From the NCBI GenBank assembly GCA_040954595.2, contig CM082586.2, positions 7,750,001 through 7,814,000 of the forward strand: a stretch of DNA of 64,000 nucleotides. Reading direction: 5' to 3'. This DNA is from Balanoglossus misakiensis (Eukaryota > Hemichordata). The position numbers were made by a program, and so were the translations under genes. Positions 1 through 12,215 of this stretch are shown here, one piece after another. The notes below the pieces were generated by a model, which was not told the origin of the DNA, did no database searches, and was given only the letters and a program-made list of their open reading frames with translations. How positions within the stretch are numbered: position 1 is the stretch's first letter; each line of letters opens with the position of its first letter.

Positions 1-3000
1 CCACAGGACCACTCCAGGTTCCCTGGACACCAGGGCGCGTCCACAGCTGATTACCCATACCAATACCAACCAGTGTGCCATCTGGCATAACGGTGATGTC
101 TTTGACGCAGCAGCTGTTGGCTACAGGCCCTACCCACTGAGCATCTTCGCTAGACTTTGTCCACAGTTGATTGTCAGTACCAACACCAACAATTGTATCA
201 TCTGCCAGGGTGGTCAGGGCTATAACACAACAACTGTTTGGAATTGGTCCTGTCCACGTACCTTCAACGTCGTCACGTTTCCATATCTGATTGTCTGTTC
301 CAACACCATACACTTTTCCTGTAGAACACAATATACACACATTGTTAACATGTATAACTATAACTATATTTTAGATTTTGGCACATTTCCATACACACGC
401 ATGAAACTTTGGTTGTTAACTGTACATGTCGTCCACCACGTCAGAAATACAGAAATCCATCCCTGGCCTTCAAGAGAACATGAATATTTGAATTAACACC
501 AACTGATCCAATAAGAGCATTGATTTCAACACTAATATCCACTCTTTAGAATGATTTCAACATTATTTTTCTACCGAGTTAATCAGATGATCACAAGCCA
601 TAAAAGAATCACATTGGCCTCAGGGGACAATTGGCTTTTTTCTGGTGGTAGTTTGCAATACACTTTACGATTGAGTGCATCAGGTCATATGTGGACGTGT
701 GGGAGAATCAGAATACTTCTTCATTTCAGTTCAGACGTCAAAATGCAAAAAGCTGGTTTACTGCATGCAATGCTAAAACATTTACCTGAAGCGTGGCTAT
801 GGTCTGGGCCGTCTGGCTGCTGATTTGACTCCTTTGCTGTAAAGATAATTTGTGTAAATATGTCTCAATGTGATATGATTTAATTTCCCAGTTTACTGTG
901 GCAGTAGATGGAAGTGATAAAATACCTGGTCTAATATAACGTTTTATTTTTCCATTGTTCAATTCAGTCACTGCTGCTTTCAGAAAATGAAATGAAAACT
1001 GCAGACCAAATTATTCCGCCAACGAGGTCATCGTTGGAACCATTCACGCGGTAGGAGAGTAAGAAAAAGATATCTATGGGGTATTCTTTACTAATAGTCA
1101 TTGGTCATTTTGAGTTTAAACTACGTACCAAAGTGCGTCATTGCATATCCAGTTAATATATAGCGCTTCTGCATACCGCGTTTGAAACATATAGCGTACA
1201 AAAGAGACCAGGTGTGTAAACATAGTTGCATTCAGTATACATGAATATCCCATAATTTAGAGAAAGTGGTGCAGTAAAAGTTATACTAGAAATAGCAATA
1301 ACTTACCATTGCGAACAAATGCTACCGACTTAACACATCGACTATTAGCAATTTCGCCTGCCCAGTTATTCGTGTACACACTTCGCAGCCACAATCCACA
1401 TGATTGACCAATACCAACGACTCTACCGGCTGCATCCACGGATATGTCAACGACCACACCGTTACTGTCAACGTTGGTCCATGTTCCTTGTATGCCAGGC
1501 CGGGTCCACAGTTTACCTCCCATACCAACGCCGAGCAGGCCACCAGACGGCAATGGTGATATAGACTTAACACAGCAGCTGCTAGCCACAGGACCACTCC
1601 AGGTTCCCTGGACACCAGGGCGTGTCCACAGCTGATTACCCATACCAATACCAACCAGTGTGCCATCTGGCATAACGGTGATGTCTTTGACGCAGCAGCT
1701 GTTGGCTACAGGCCCTACCCACTGAGCATCTTCGCTAGACTTTGTCCACAGTTGATTGTTAGTACCAACACCAACAATTGTATCATCTGCCAGGGTGGTC
1801 AGGGCTATAACACAACAACTGTTTGGAATTGGTCCTGTCCACGTACCTTCAACGTCGTCACGTTTCCATATCTGATTGTCTGTTCCAACACCATACACTT
1901 TTCCTGTAGAACACAATATACACACATTGTTAACATGTATAACTATAACTATATTTTAGATTTTGGCACATTTCCATACACACGCATGAAACTTTGGTTG
2001 TTAACTGTACATGTCGTCCACCACGTCAGAAATACAGAAATCCATCCCTGGCCTTCAAGAGAACATGAATATTTGAATTAACACCAACTGATCCAATAAG
2101 AGCATTGATTTCAACACTAATATCCACTCTTTAGAATGATTTCAACATTATTTTTCTACCGAGTTAATCAGATGATCACAAGCCATAAAAGAATCACATT
2201 GGCCTCAGGGGACAATTGGCTTTTTTCTGGTGGTAGTTTGCAATACACTTTACGATTGAGTGCATCAGGTCATATGTGGACGTGTGGGAGAATCAGAATA
2301 CTTCTTCATTTCAGTTCAGACGTCAAAATGCAAAAAGCTGGTTTACTGCATGCAATGCTAAAACATTTACCTGAAGCGTGGCTATGGTCTGGGCCGTCTG
2401 GCTGCTGATTTGACTCCTTTGCTGTAAAGATAATTTGTGTAAATATGTCTCAATGTGATATGATTTAATTTCCCAGTTTACTGTGGCAGTAGATGGAAGT
2501 GATAAAATACCTGGTCTAATATAACGTTTTATTTTTCCATTGTTCAATTCAGTCACTGCTGCTTTCAGAAAATGAAATGAAAACTGCAGACCAAATTATT
2601 CCGCCAACGAGGTCATCGTTGGAACCATTCACGCGGTAGGAGAGTAAGAAAAAGATATCTATGGGGTATTCTTTACTAATAGTCATTGGTCATTTTGAGT
2701 TTAAACTACGTACCAAAGTGCGTCATTGCATATCCAGTTAATATATAGCGCTTCTGCATACCGCGTTTGAAACATATAGCGTACAAAAGAGACCAGGTGT
2801 GTAAACATAGTTGCATTCAGTATACATGAATATCCCATAATTTAGAGAAAGTGGTGCAGTAAAAGTTATACTAGAAATAGCAATAACTTACCATTGCGAA
2901 CAAATGCTACCGACTTAACACATCGACTATTAGCAATTTCGCCTGCCCAGTTATTCGTGTACACACTTCGCAGCCACAATCCACATGATTGACCAATACC

Positions 3001-3555
3001 AACGACTCTACCGGCTGCATCCACGGATATGTCAACGACCACACCGTTACTGTCAACGTTGGTCCATGTTCCTTGTATGCCAGGCCGGGTCCACAGTTTA
3101 CCTCCCATACCAACGCCGAGCAGGCCACCAGACGGCAATGGTGATATAGACTTAACACAGCAGCTGCTAGCCACAGGACCACTCCAGGTTCCCTGGACAC
3201 CAGGGCGTGTCCACAGCTGATTACCCATACCAATACCAACCAGTGTGCCATCTGGCATAACGGTGATGTCTTTGACGCAGCAGCTGTTGGCTACAGGCCC
3301 TACCCACTGAGCATCTTCGCTAGACTTTGTCCACAGTTGATTGTTAGTACCAACACCAACAATTGTATCATCTGCCAGGGTGGTCAGGGCTATAACACAA
3401 CAACTGTTTGGAATTGGTCCTGTCCACGTACCTTCAACGTCGTCACGTTTCCATATCTGATTGTCTGTTCCAACACCATACACTTTTCCTGTAGAACACA
3501 ATATACACACATTGTTAATATGTATAACTATAACTATAATTTAGATTTTGGCACA
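1..3555. repeat. 1,585-bp tandem duplication containing one propeller exon (about 2.2 copies)
   Basis: Bases 1-1585, 1586-3170 and 3171 to about 3555 are successive copies at an offset of exactly 1,585. I saw only isolated differences, for example C/T at 36 versus 1621 and C/T at 172 versus 1757. Each unit holds the 597-nt propeller exon plus its whole intron, so duplication adds 199 residues without breaking the frame. Copies 2 and 3 look identical until about 3517. Confidence 0.93.
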
Positions 3556-4303
3556 TTGTCTGATCCAATACCATACAATGTTCCTGTAGAACACAATATA
3601 CGCACATTGTTATTATGTATAACTATATTTATTTCTTCGGTACATTTCTTTCTAAACGCATGAAACTTCAACTGTTAACTGTAAATGACGTCAGATATAC
3701 AGAAATGCAGAAATCCATCCCTGGCCTCCAAGAGAACATGAGTATTTGAATTGACACAAACTGATCCAATAAGAACAATGGTTTGAAGACTACCAGTAAT
3801 ATCCACTCTTCAGAACGATTCCTACGTTATAATTTTAATACCGAGTTAATCAGATGATCACAAGCCATAAAAAGTCATATACGAGTGAAACAATATGAGT
3901 CATTGCTAACTAAATCTAGACACAGCTGCCATGATAACCAGAGCACGGATAAGCTTAACGTTGTGTTACTCCAAAAAGTCCAGTGGGTTACCGTACTATA
4001 AACATACAGCCCTTTGCAATCGTGAAAAATTTCATGTTATTGTCGTGAATGCTGAGATACATACCAGACGCTTCAGGTGCTTCTGTAGGTGGTGGTGGAG
4101 TTGGTGCTAGGGTCGGTGGCTCTGTTGGAGCAACTGTTGGTGCAACTGTTGGTGCAACTGTTGGCGCAACTGTTGGTGCAACTGTTGGCACTCGTGTTGT
4201 CTTCGGTTTCTCCAAGTTGGCTATGGATTATGTGAAAATACAAAAAATTATGTAGAATAGCAAGGGGTGTACAGAGTCATATCTGTCTGTCTGTCTGTCC
4301 ATA

Positions 4304-4336
<33 letters not shown>

Positions 4337-5718
4337 GTCTGTCTGTCTGTCTGCAGGCTAGCTAGCAATTTACAGGCCATATGTGATTGGGAAAAATAAT
4401 GAACGTGTATAAAAGAGCATACCTAGGTTTCCTGGTGATACAATCGATGTTACACATTGGCTGTCCGGCAGTTCTTCGCTCCATCTGCCCGTCGAAGCAT
4501 CATGCACGTACACGCCGCATGAAGTTTGGGATATGCCAAGGATGGTGCCATCAGGCTGTACGGAGATGTCGGCAGCGCTGAAACCTTTGCTGGTCATGCG
4601 GCTCCAGGTGCCGGAAACGCCGTCGCGGATTTTCAACGACCCTGCTTCGGCCACCCCGATGATTCGGCCATCTGGCATGACGTCCACCCGGGAAACGCCC
4701 AGGCTCCTTCGGACGTCGGTCCAGTCACCGGCGACACCGGGGCGGGTCGCCAGTTTGCCAGCAGTGGTCACCCCCAGAATGCTACCGTCGGGCATGACCG
4801 CTACATCTTGGACGCAGCAGCTGTTGTCCACCGGTCCTGTCCACCCGCCAGTGCCAAACCCCGGCTTTGTGTAGAGACTGCCATCGTCGCCAACTCCCAA
4901 CAGAGACCCATCTTGCATAACAGCAACGCTTGTAACACAGCAACTTTGGTCTCTCACCCATGCACCATCATAGCCTAAATCTCTTCCTACCAGACTCTTG
5001 TCAGAAGCGACCCCAATCAACGCCGGACCTAAACAGATGGCATATCTCTAGTATTAGATTGAATGAACAGTGGTATAAGACTTTCAGAAACCATTCCGTT
5101 CTTTTGCTGTTATAGTGTCTGAGGAGTCATTTTGAAGACCAAATTTCCCCATCGATGTTTTTTTTAAAATACGAACGTTATTTGCCTATGAATTATTTGA
5201 AAATGGGGGGGGGGGGGGGGGGTATTAATTACTTACCAACATACTGCGACGCACATATAATAACTTCGGCCTAGTAATAGAAAGATAAGATATGTGTGTA
5301 CAGAATAACTACAGCTCTGGAAATTTGAATTTAATTACTCAATTGTCCATCTGTCTGCAATTATATGTATGTATGTATGTACCGGTATGTACCAGTATGT
5401 ATGTATGTATGTATGTATGTATGTATGTATGTATGTATGTATGTATGTATGTATGTATGTATGTACCGGTATGTATGTATGTATGTATGTATTTATGTAT
5501 GTATCAATGATATGTCTCTAAAAGCTTATTTAACATCGATTTAGTACAGATGTACAGAGAAATACGCACTTTATGTCACATTAAACACGGGAGAAATGTT
5601 CACTGTGATTCTAAGCAGTGTCACACAAAATAACCCCATCATGTATTATCAATCATACAAAAAGTAGACATACCTGACAGAGCAGAAACACCAATAAGAT
5701 TTTGGAACTCATCGTCAT
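1..5718 (-). CDS. secreted tectonin beta-propeller protein, multi-exon, 3' end outside window
   Basis: Exons I can place, in gene order: 5674-5718, 4423-5028, 4065-4220, 2892-3488, 1307-1903 and 318-1 (partial). Exon 1 encodes a signal peptide, MTMSSKILLVFLLCQ. Exons 2, 4, 5 and 6 each hold about five ~40-residue tectonin repeats with GVG..NQLWTR, W.GPV..SCCV and VMPDG motifs; the paired cysteines recur in nearly every repeat. Exon 3 is a linker of repeated APTV with Pro and Thr, probably O-glycosylated. All borders are GT-AG and from exon 2 on all are phase 1, so each propeller exon is a symmetrical, frame-neutral module. Family knowledge: tectonin propellers bind glycans and often act in innate recognition; that role here is inference. 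Exon 1 ends in phase 0 while acceptor 5028 needs phase 1; an acceptor giving exon end 5047 restores frame, or a small exon is missed. Confidence 0.8.
3571..3880. repeat. older diverged copy of the tectonin intron/acceptor segment
   Basis: From CCATACAATGTTCCTGTAG onward this stretch matches the acceptor-intron part of the 1,585-bp unit (1891 to about 2200) with many substitutions and small indels. It includes a vestigial polypyrimidine/AG acceptor but no exon. It records an earlier round of the same duplication. Confidence 0.7.
4281..4354. repeat. TCTG/TCTA tetranucleotide microsatellite
   Basis: TCTG runs flank a central TCTA run, inside the intron between tectonin exons 2 and 3. Confidence 0.97.
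5205..5222. repeat. G18 homopolymer
   Basis: Eighteen consecutive G on the plus strand, in tectonin intron 1. Its length is likely unreliable in an assembly. Confidence 0.97.
5363..5508. repeat. ATGT tetranucleotide microsatellite
   Basis: About 145 bp of near-perfect ATGT with a few ACCGGT and CCAG interruptions, inside tectonin intron 1. It yields a spurious Met-Tyr-Val-Cys open frame. Confidence 0.97.
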
Positions 5719-5765
5719 CGCAGGTAGTCTGGATCAGTATGGTTCAAACTGCCGCATGTTTGGAC

Positions 5766-5772
5766 TTAAATA
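5766..5772 (-). promoter_or_regulatory. TATA-like box of the tectonin gene
   Basis: On the minus strand TATTTAA lies 48 bp upstream of the start codon (5716-5718). That spacing fits a TATA box with a short 5' leader. No initiator could be identified with confidence. Confidence 0.5.
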
Positions 5773-6594
5773 GATGGTACATCGGGTCACATGACAGGAA
5801 GGTGTCCAATAGCCAGGTTTTTTTAATATTAGCCACACATCGACCCACATTGTTATGCACGGAAATTCAGTACCAATATACGAGACAGAAAAAAAACTAA
5901 TGAAGCAATTGTGAAACATTCATGAAGGCCATGCATGGGCGCATTTTCTGGAGACAGCTGTGTGGGCATACAGTCAAGGTTATAACACCCAATAATGTAT
6001 TCAAGGCACATGTTTATGGATGGTATAAAAATAAAGCCTAAAGTTGCAAATAAATGCGATTTCGGATCCATAACTTGTTCACCTTGCTGGTTTGGTTCTG
6101 GTGATTTTTATACTTGATATCGCAGATACTTTCAATGGGATAGCAAAGTAGATAAAAGGTCGTGCGAACTTAATCCCTTGAATATACTAGGTGCCACGTG
6201 CACTTAATTAAACTTTAGATTGTTTTTCAAATTTGAGAGACATCTGCTGAGTCAATTACACACAATAACCTGTAATTAAGGCATCTAAATACAAGTCCTT
6301 GGCGTTGATCGAAGTAAGGTTTCAATTTGTCCAAATGGTGGTGACATTAACATACTTGTATTTTGGTCAAAAAATCTTTCCGGAAACCACTGGTCAAGTT
6401 ACTTTGAAATCTGGTATGCACATTCCTCGACTTCGGGTAACCTACATGTAAAAAATTTGGTGTTTTTTGTATTCTACACGTAACAGTGTTCAGACGTGTC
6501 CTGACAAAGTTATTAACGATTTTCTGCCCGAAATAAGCAGCATCCCAAAACTTATGTATGTGAGTGTCTCTAACTTTATGAGCTTACCTCCCTA

Positions 6595-7155
6595 TCGATT
6601 TAGTGCATATGAGAAATACGCACCTGTTGTTACATAGTCTTTGTCTGTGGTACACAGCATAAACATTCATTGTGATTTTAACAGAGTTGCACCAAATAAA
6701 ACCGTGTATTCTTTATCATACAACAAGCATTTTCTTCAAAATGAAAGGTAAACATATCTCACCAACATTCACGAACACGTTTATGGATGGTATAAAAATA
6801 CAGCCAAAAGTTGCAAATTAATGAAATTTCGATTTGCTAAACAACTTGCTGATTTGGTTCTGGTGAATTTTATACTTGATATCGAAGATGCTTCCAATGG
6901 GATGGCAAAGTAGATAGCATTGGTGCCATGTGCACTTAATTAAAGTTTAGATTGTTATTCAAATTTGAGAGACATCTGCTGGGTTAGTTAGGCAAAATAA
7001 CCTGTTATTGAATGATAAAAGTCCCTAGAGTTGATCAAACTTGCGTTTCAATTTGTCCAAATGGACACTGGTGACATTAACATATTTGTATTTTGGGGTA
7101 ATCTTCGTTTTGGGTCAAAAAATCGTTCCGGAAACCACTGGTCCAGTTACTTCGA
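6595..7155. repeat. diverged duplicate of the tectonin 5' region (5538-6415) lacking exon 1
   Basis: 6595-6770 resembles 5538-5665, and 6779-7155 resembles 6012-6415, including the phrases TTTATGGATGGTATAAAAAT and TTCCGGAAACCACTGGT. The part matching exon 1 and its promoter (about 5670-6010) is absent. It reads as a decayed segmental duplication. Confidence 0.75.
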
Positions 7156-8176
7156 AAGAGTGGTTCGCACGGTGCACCTTACATGTAATAAAGTTGGTTT
7201 TTGTTTGTGAGGTTTCGAAAGAACTCAGAGTGTACAGCCCTGTAAGCTAACACAGGACTGCATAAAGGTCGATGGCAGAAGCAAGTAGTATTTAGAAGAT
7301 TTCTGAAGGACCATCTGAGAAAATTTCCGAGGTGAGCAGCAACTCAGTGGAGGCTTCACACAATAGCACAAGAGATATGGTAATTAGCCCACAATGTGTC
7401 AACTCTACAAATGAGTACTAGTACCTCATTTATCGTAATATTCCAATTCCTGTGATGTCTGTGTCGGAGAACAATCAACTGTTATTCAAACTATACAGAG
7501 CTTTAAATTGCATCTGTTGGAGACCCCTTTCTGCCAATCGGTCGCTTCCTTTTCCTTTACGCAATCATATTGAAATCATCCGCTAAAATGTAACAGGTGG
7601 TGTTTACTATTACATTCACATGATGTCGAATTGCAAGTTTTTGGAATTTTTACCGCTCAATTCGGTATTAGCGGTTGAGTTTTCAACTTTGTCTTTACAG
7701 CAATAAAACATGCTCTTTGCATTATACGATTATCCCGTCGGAGTCAGACTCTTAGCAACCTTGTTTACCTAAATACCACGACAATCTGGTCAGAAGATAG
7801 AGGCCATCAGTTGTAGAGCGGTTCAAGTGAAACTCACACCTGTATTTACAAAACCAAACTTACCTATTGGAGAGTCACATATACCTATACCCAGAAAGAC
7901 ATTTCTTCATGGGAACATTGGGAAGATGGTTAACCTGCCCAGATTGAAGATAAATAGCAGTATTGATTTCTTATTGGAAACAATGTTGCAGCAGCCTCTG
8001 CACCGATAGATGTGAAAACTGGTCCACCAGGAAGTCCTTACGCCACCCAGACTCCTCTTGGTTGGGACTAGCCTGGGGTATTAGAAGACTGGAAGGGGAC
8101 CGAGACGTCCAGCAACTTTGTAATGGCTGACAGACATTTGGAAAATCTGTATGAACAAAGTTTAAACTATGACTTT

Positions 8177-8178
<2 letters not shown>
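7156..8178. other. no gene recognised
   Basis: Only short open frames without recognisable motifs. I see no RNA gene or mobile-element coding sequence here. Confidence 0.5.

Positions 8179-8248
<70 letters not shown>
8179..8248. repeat. (AG)35 dinucleotide microsatellite
   Basis: Seventy bases of uninterrupted AG. The minus strand gives a spurious Ser-Leu open frame. Confidence 0.98.
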
Positions 8249-8250
<2 letters not shown>

Positions 8251-8400
8251 GTAGATGACAAGAAAGAATAGTCGTGGGAAGATGAGTGCTTCAAGAACAT
8301 TTCCATTGTTTGATTTTCACACGCAACCCTTCTTTTGTACCTGGTCCTGCACATATTTCGTACTTTGAATACCCCTTGATTCTCTGTTCATTCCATGTGT

Positions 8401-8441
8401 GCATCTGATGAAGGGGACTACATGTCCCCGAAAGCTCATGC
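8401..8441 (+). ncRNA. hammerhead-ribozyme-like motif
   Basis: CTGATGA at 8405-8411 is followed by a perfect 6-bp stem (GGGGAC 8413-8418 with GTCCCC 8424-8429, loop TACAT) and then GAAA at 8430-8433. Downstream comes the palindrome AGCT (8433-8436), a C at 8437 in the cleavage-site position, and ATGC (8438-8441) that pairs with GCAT (8401-8404) as stem I. This fits the core of small dimer-type hammerheads described in Penelope-like and other retroelements. One extra A (8412) sits at the base of stem II, which is unusual, so activity is uncertain. No reverse transcriptase is visible next to it. Confidence 0.45.
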
Positions 8442-8470
8442 TGTAGTTTCAACTCGTTGGTCACAGAGTG

Positions 8471-10110
8471 CTACATAAGAATGTGGTAGCAGCAGCGGCG
8501 GCGGTCAGCAAGAACGTACCCGTGAGAATTGAAGGATATGTCGAGCATGTCATACCGGCATATTCAGAGAGAGAGTTTCGTTCGCATTGAAGGATGCAGA
8601 GAGAAACGTGCGAGGTAAGCTCGATAAAAATAAAATAAAAAGGGCAAGGCACAGTCACTGACGGTGAAATTAACATGCTTTGGAACGTGTGCAGCTTTTG
8701 TAAAGGAAAGCGACAAATGCTGAAATGAACATGCTATTTTTAAATTCGATTGATGTCCATTTCATTTCCCCGGCCCGTGCCCCATTTTGGCAATTGTGAA
8801 TAACTTACCGGTAAGTGTGGTAGGTGAAACATGACCCGTTATCCATTCATTTATTTAATGACATGTTAAGTTTTAATTCCCTCACCCACTATATACCGGT
8901 ATAATACCCAAATCTGATGGTAATTGATGTTTTCTGTATATTTAAGTGGATTGCAAATGTAACAAATCCTTAAAGGTACATGAGCTGCAACTGGATAAAA
9001 AATTAAAGTTTTAAATAATCTCATATATGCTTTTAATTATGTCTATTAAATGATATTTCATGATAATATATCAAGATCAACACTTATTTATGACAAAATG
9101 GCCAAAAATTAAAGAAAAACGAAAATTCCTGCAATTTACAAAAAAGTGCAATATTGCAATGAAAAATGAAAATCTGATGTCTCAGTGGTGTACATTTACT
9201 TCCATGAGCTCAAGTGGATGAGATCATGTTTTGTTTATGAAGTTTTATAACCGGAAATGCCACATTTTCATTGTTTCTTGCATTTTCCCACGGTGGCGGC
9301 CATAATCGCTTGCGGCAAAGCTTTATTATTTATCTGGTTAAAACTTGCATATGCACTCATATTTAGGGTTTATAATGCTTGTGTATAGTTCACTGCCCTC
9401 ATCTGCATGGACTAATGGTAGTACAGTTTGAAACAAAAATTATGATAATTATCCCAAAAGTTGCAGCTTATGTGCCTTCCTAAAGTTTTCTATAATCGAA
9501 GTTTCCTTACAAGATTGTCTTTATCTTAATTACCGACCAGGAGTTATTGCAAAGTATTATTCCACAGATGCGGAGGAGGACGACATGCCCTGAACAAAAA
9601 TTCTGTCAACATTGTGGCTCTTTGGCAACCAAGAATCATTTAGAAGTGTTGCAGACAGGTTTGGCATGGGGAAAAGCAGTCTCCACGATGCTGTGATGGC
9701 CGATTTGCTGTGGACTGGGGGGGGGGGGGGGAACGTCCACACACCATGGTCACTGGATCCCAACGAGAACACTTTGGAAAGAATTGCAGCCAGATATCTT
9801 GAGAGGTGTGTGTTTCCGGGTGTTGTTGGCGCAATACACAGGACCCACATACAAATAATACCCGCGCCAAGAGACCAGCGTGAATCACACATCAACAGGA
9901 AGAGGGGTTCCCATCCACCCTCCTGCAGGCAACCTGTGATAATGATTTGGCGTTCACTGACATTTACCGGTATACTAGTTGGCCTGGATCAGTTCATGAT
10001 GCCAGAGTTTTCCGCAATTGTCAGATAAAACGAATTCTCTCGGCCGACTTTATTGAGGAAGTCGAGACAGAGAGGAGGAAGACCAAGATGGATAGCAAGT
10101 CCCCACATGC
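8471..10110 (+). pseudogene. PIF/Harbinger (HARBI1-like) transposase pseudogene
   Basis: Exon 1 (about 8471-8614) reads VRIEGYVEHVIPAYSEREFRSH, a stop, then RMQRETCE before a GAG|GTAAGC donor; this is the usual N-terminus of HARBI1-type proteins. Exon 2 (about 9540-10110) has the helix-turn-helix FRSVADRFGMGKSSLH and the domain start FPGVVGAIHRTHI, where the expected catalytic GAIDGTH aspartate is now His. A frameshift near 9905 moves the rest to another frame, where DLAFTDIY and SVHDARVFRN (second Asp) can be read. A TGA at 9589-9591 and a G15 tract (9717-9731) further break it. Family role: DDE cut-and-paste transposase. Clearly dead. Confidence 0.8.
9717..9731. repeat. G15 homopolymer inside the Harbinger pseudogene
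   Basis: Fifteen G on the plus strand; the tract probably expanded from a Gly/Trp-coding stretch. Confidence 0.95.
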
Positions 10111-10515
10111 ATGCCAACGAGGATGATGTTCATTAATGTTATATTGTCTATTATGCGGTGAGGGTAGTTAAGATTTAAGATAAGTAAGATTGTAATGGGA
10201 TTATTTTCATAATTGTTAAATTTAGACCATGTGATGTCAGTGTCAGTATATGGTATTTTCGATGTATGTGGTATTGTTTCATGTTTATTAATTAAATCCC
10301 CAGGGGGAATACCGGTATAATTTGGTAGATTAGGTAGTTAGATTTGGTTTTTCCGTTTAGTTCACGTTTAGCTGTTGATATGTGACAACACCCATGTCTC
10401 ACCAGGCTGAGCCTTATAGGAGATAAAGTATCGCCAGGAAGATCAAGATACTAATAAGATGGGCATGGTTTTGGACCAGTTAGCCGAATAGATTCTAACT
10501 ACCTGGTATAAGGAA
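10111..10515. other. no gene recognised
   Basis: AT-rich spacer between transposon remnants; no motif seen. Confidence 0.5.
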
Positions 10516-10604
10516 ATGGTCTGGAAATCCTTCATCGAAGATCATGATGAAGTAGAGAAAATACTAACTTCTTCTGAACTGCCCAAGGAGTACCAACGAC
10601 GTAT

Positions 10605-11340
10605 GAAACACCCATGTCTTTCCAATGGTTTGGAGGTTCCGAAAACATTCATACTTAAGCCGCCAAACTCACCAGTGGTTACTGTCCATTGGATGATTAT
10701 ATCCATTTTGATATTTTTGGCAGATTTCTTCACCCAATCTGGTCACTTGTAGATATCTTGTACACGAGATATTTACCTATTCTGCCAATTTGGAGTGGGT
10801 TGATGCTGAGAGACCTGTCCAGATATGACACGTGTACACAAAGCTCAACACCCAGAATGCTACATGTACCTGCCATAAACAGAGCATCCAATGCTTTAGT
10901 AGAAACCTGGATGAAGATTGTCAAACACCAGATCCTGACAAGGAACATATCTTCAACCCGGCAGATCTGTGAGAACCATGTTTCGCTCAATTACAGCCAG
11001 GTTGCTTGATTCTGGCGTGGTACTGGTTCAAGGAAGGGCTGAGAAGAAAGAAAACGATGACAACAGCAACATTGATGAAGCAACGTAACAATGGTGCAAG
11101 AGAAAAGCAAGCCAGGAAATGGCACCAACAAGGTTGGGAGGTTCCGGAAAAATCATACTCAAGCCACCAAACTCACCAGTCGTTCCTATCCATTTGACAA
11201 ATCCATATTGATGAGCAAGATTTCACAAGATCAAAGAAGCCAGTTTCGGGAAATGTTTGATTCATTTCTGGATGAGGAACCATCAACAGCCATGATGTCT
11301 GAGGGATATTTGGCAGAGATAAAGAATCATAAGGTTTGAT
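10605..11340 (+). pseudogene. SWIM/DDE element remnant, copy K1
   Basis: First of three partial copies of one degraded element (others at 12216-13730 and 17535-18150). Shared blocks are a short segment with GGAGGTTCCG (10635-10700), a longer one holding LPILPIWSGLMLRDLSRYDT and then ...SNALVETWMKIVKHQI (10700-11000), and the block preceding the TatD-like region (11210-11335, FRE-MFDSFLDEEPST). The N-x-x-V-E-x-W-x-x-x-V-K motif looks like the glutamate box of KDZ/MULE-type DDE transposases. Frames are broken in several places and the TatD part is missing. Confidence 0.5.
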
Positions 11341-11560
11341 GGATATTTAACACAATTGAATAACAGCTGTTAATTTGTGTATAAAATATTGTGAAGATGT
11401 TAAATAAAAAAGCTCTTGATTTACTATCAATTGAAACTAAATAAAATCAGTTTGTACATCTTATCCCACTCTAAGTTTAGTTGATCAGTGTCAATGTTTT
11501 CAAAGTATTATTATTGAATCGATCTTGGATCTGATTTCTTTTTCATTTCATTTTTCAGTA

Positions 11561-12190
11561 CTACTATAGCAGATGTGGCGATTGATCCTGTAGGTGTATA
11601 TTTACGTCAGCTGAGGACCACTGGATGGATGTATAAAGTATTTGGTGATTCTGCTATCATTCTGGCTGACTGCGACCAACTCGGCACCTTGCAGAAAGGA
11701 TATGCTGTGGTTGAATGGAAAGAATTGATCAGTACCAATAATGACAGGTGCTATACCTGGTATATTGACATGTGGATGCAAGAAGGAATGTGACAACAAA
11801 CAGAAGCTTTCTCATCAGGCCCATACAGCTTTCAGTGACCTTTCTGTATTCCAAACTGAAGTGATTACAAGATACTGCATTCACTGTCGTCAGTTTTCTA
11901 ATATCATCTGTCAGGCCAGCCATGATGAGAATGGTGAAGAAGTTGACATACTAAGAGATGAACCATATCTTGCTGCTGTTAAACTTGAAGGCAACATTGC
12001 TGTTGTGTATTTCAATAAACATTACAGAACATTATCCTGCATGACATGCCAATATGGCAGAAGCTCCTGTGTACATGTAGAGCAGTGTCGAATGCATGAA
12101 GATGGACCAAGTGAGGGATTTTCAGAGCCACCCTGTAGTGACTTTATAATCTGTATCATGAAAAAAGATTCCATATCCTCTGACATCTAG
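11561..12190 (+). pseudogene. SWIM zinc-finger transposase fragment (KDZ/HMGXB3-like)
   Basis: An acceptor TTTTTCAG precedes an exon reading VAIDPVGVYLRQLRTTGWMYK and CYTWYIDMWMQEG, then a stop. The next frame continues from about 11770 with SHQAHTAFSDLSVFQTEV, CIHCRQFSN, EVDILRDEPYLAAVKLEGN and LSCMTCQYGRSSCVHVEQC. The last is a SWIM-type C-x-x-C-x(n)-C-x-H zinc motif. This order resembles proteins of Kyakuja-Dileera-Zisupton and HMGXB3 type as I know them; the exact family is inference. It lies 5' of the DDE-like block at 12216-13115 and is probably the same element. Confidence 0.5.
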
Positions 12191-12215
12191 TCAACAAGAA
12201 CTGTCAAATCAGTAC

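Noticed and set aside
167-496. Plus-strand 109-codon frame repeated at 1752 and 3337
   Set aside because: Antisense shadow of the tectonin propeller exon, repeated only because the exon is.
4526-4978. Plus-strand 150-codon frame
   Set aside because: Antisense of tectonin exon 2, which has correct splice sites and repeats on the other strand.
5292-5510. Open frame of Met-Tyr-Val-Cys repeats
   Set aside because: Pure product of the ATGT microsatellite.
7971-8354. Minus-strand frame with a long Ser-Leu run
   Set aside because: Produced by the (AG)35 tract; no motif outside it.
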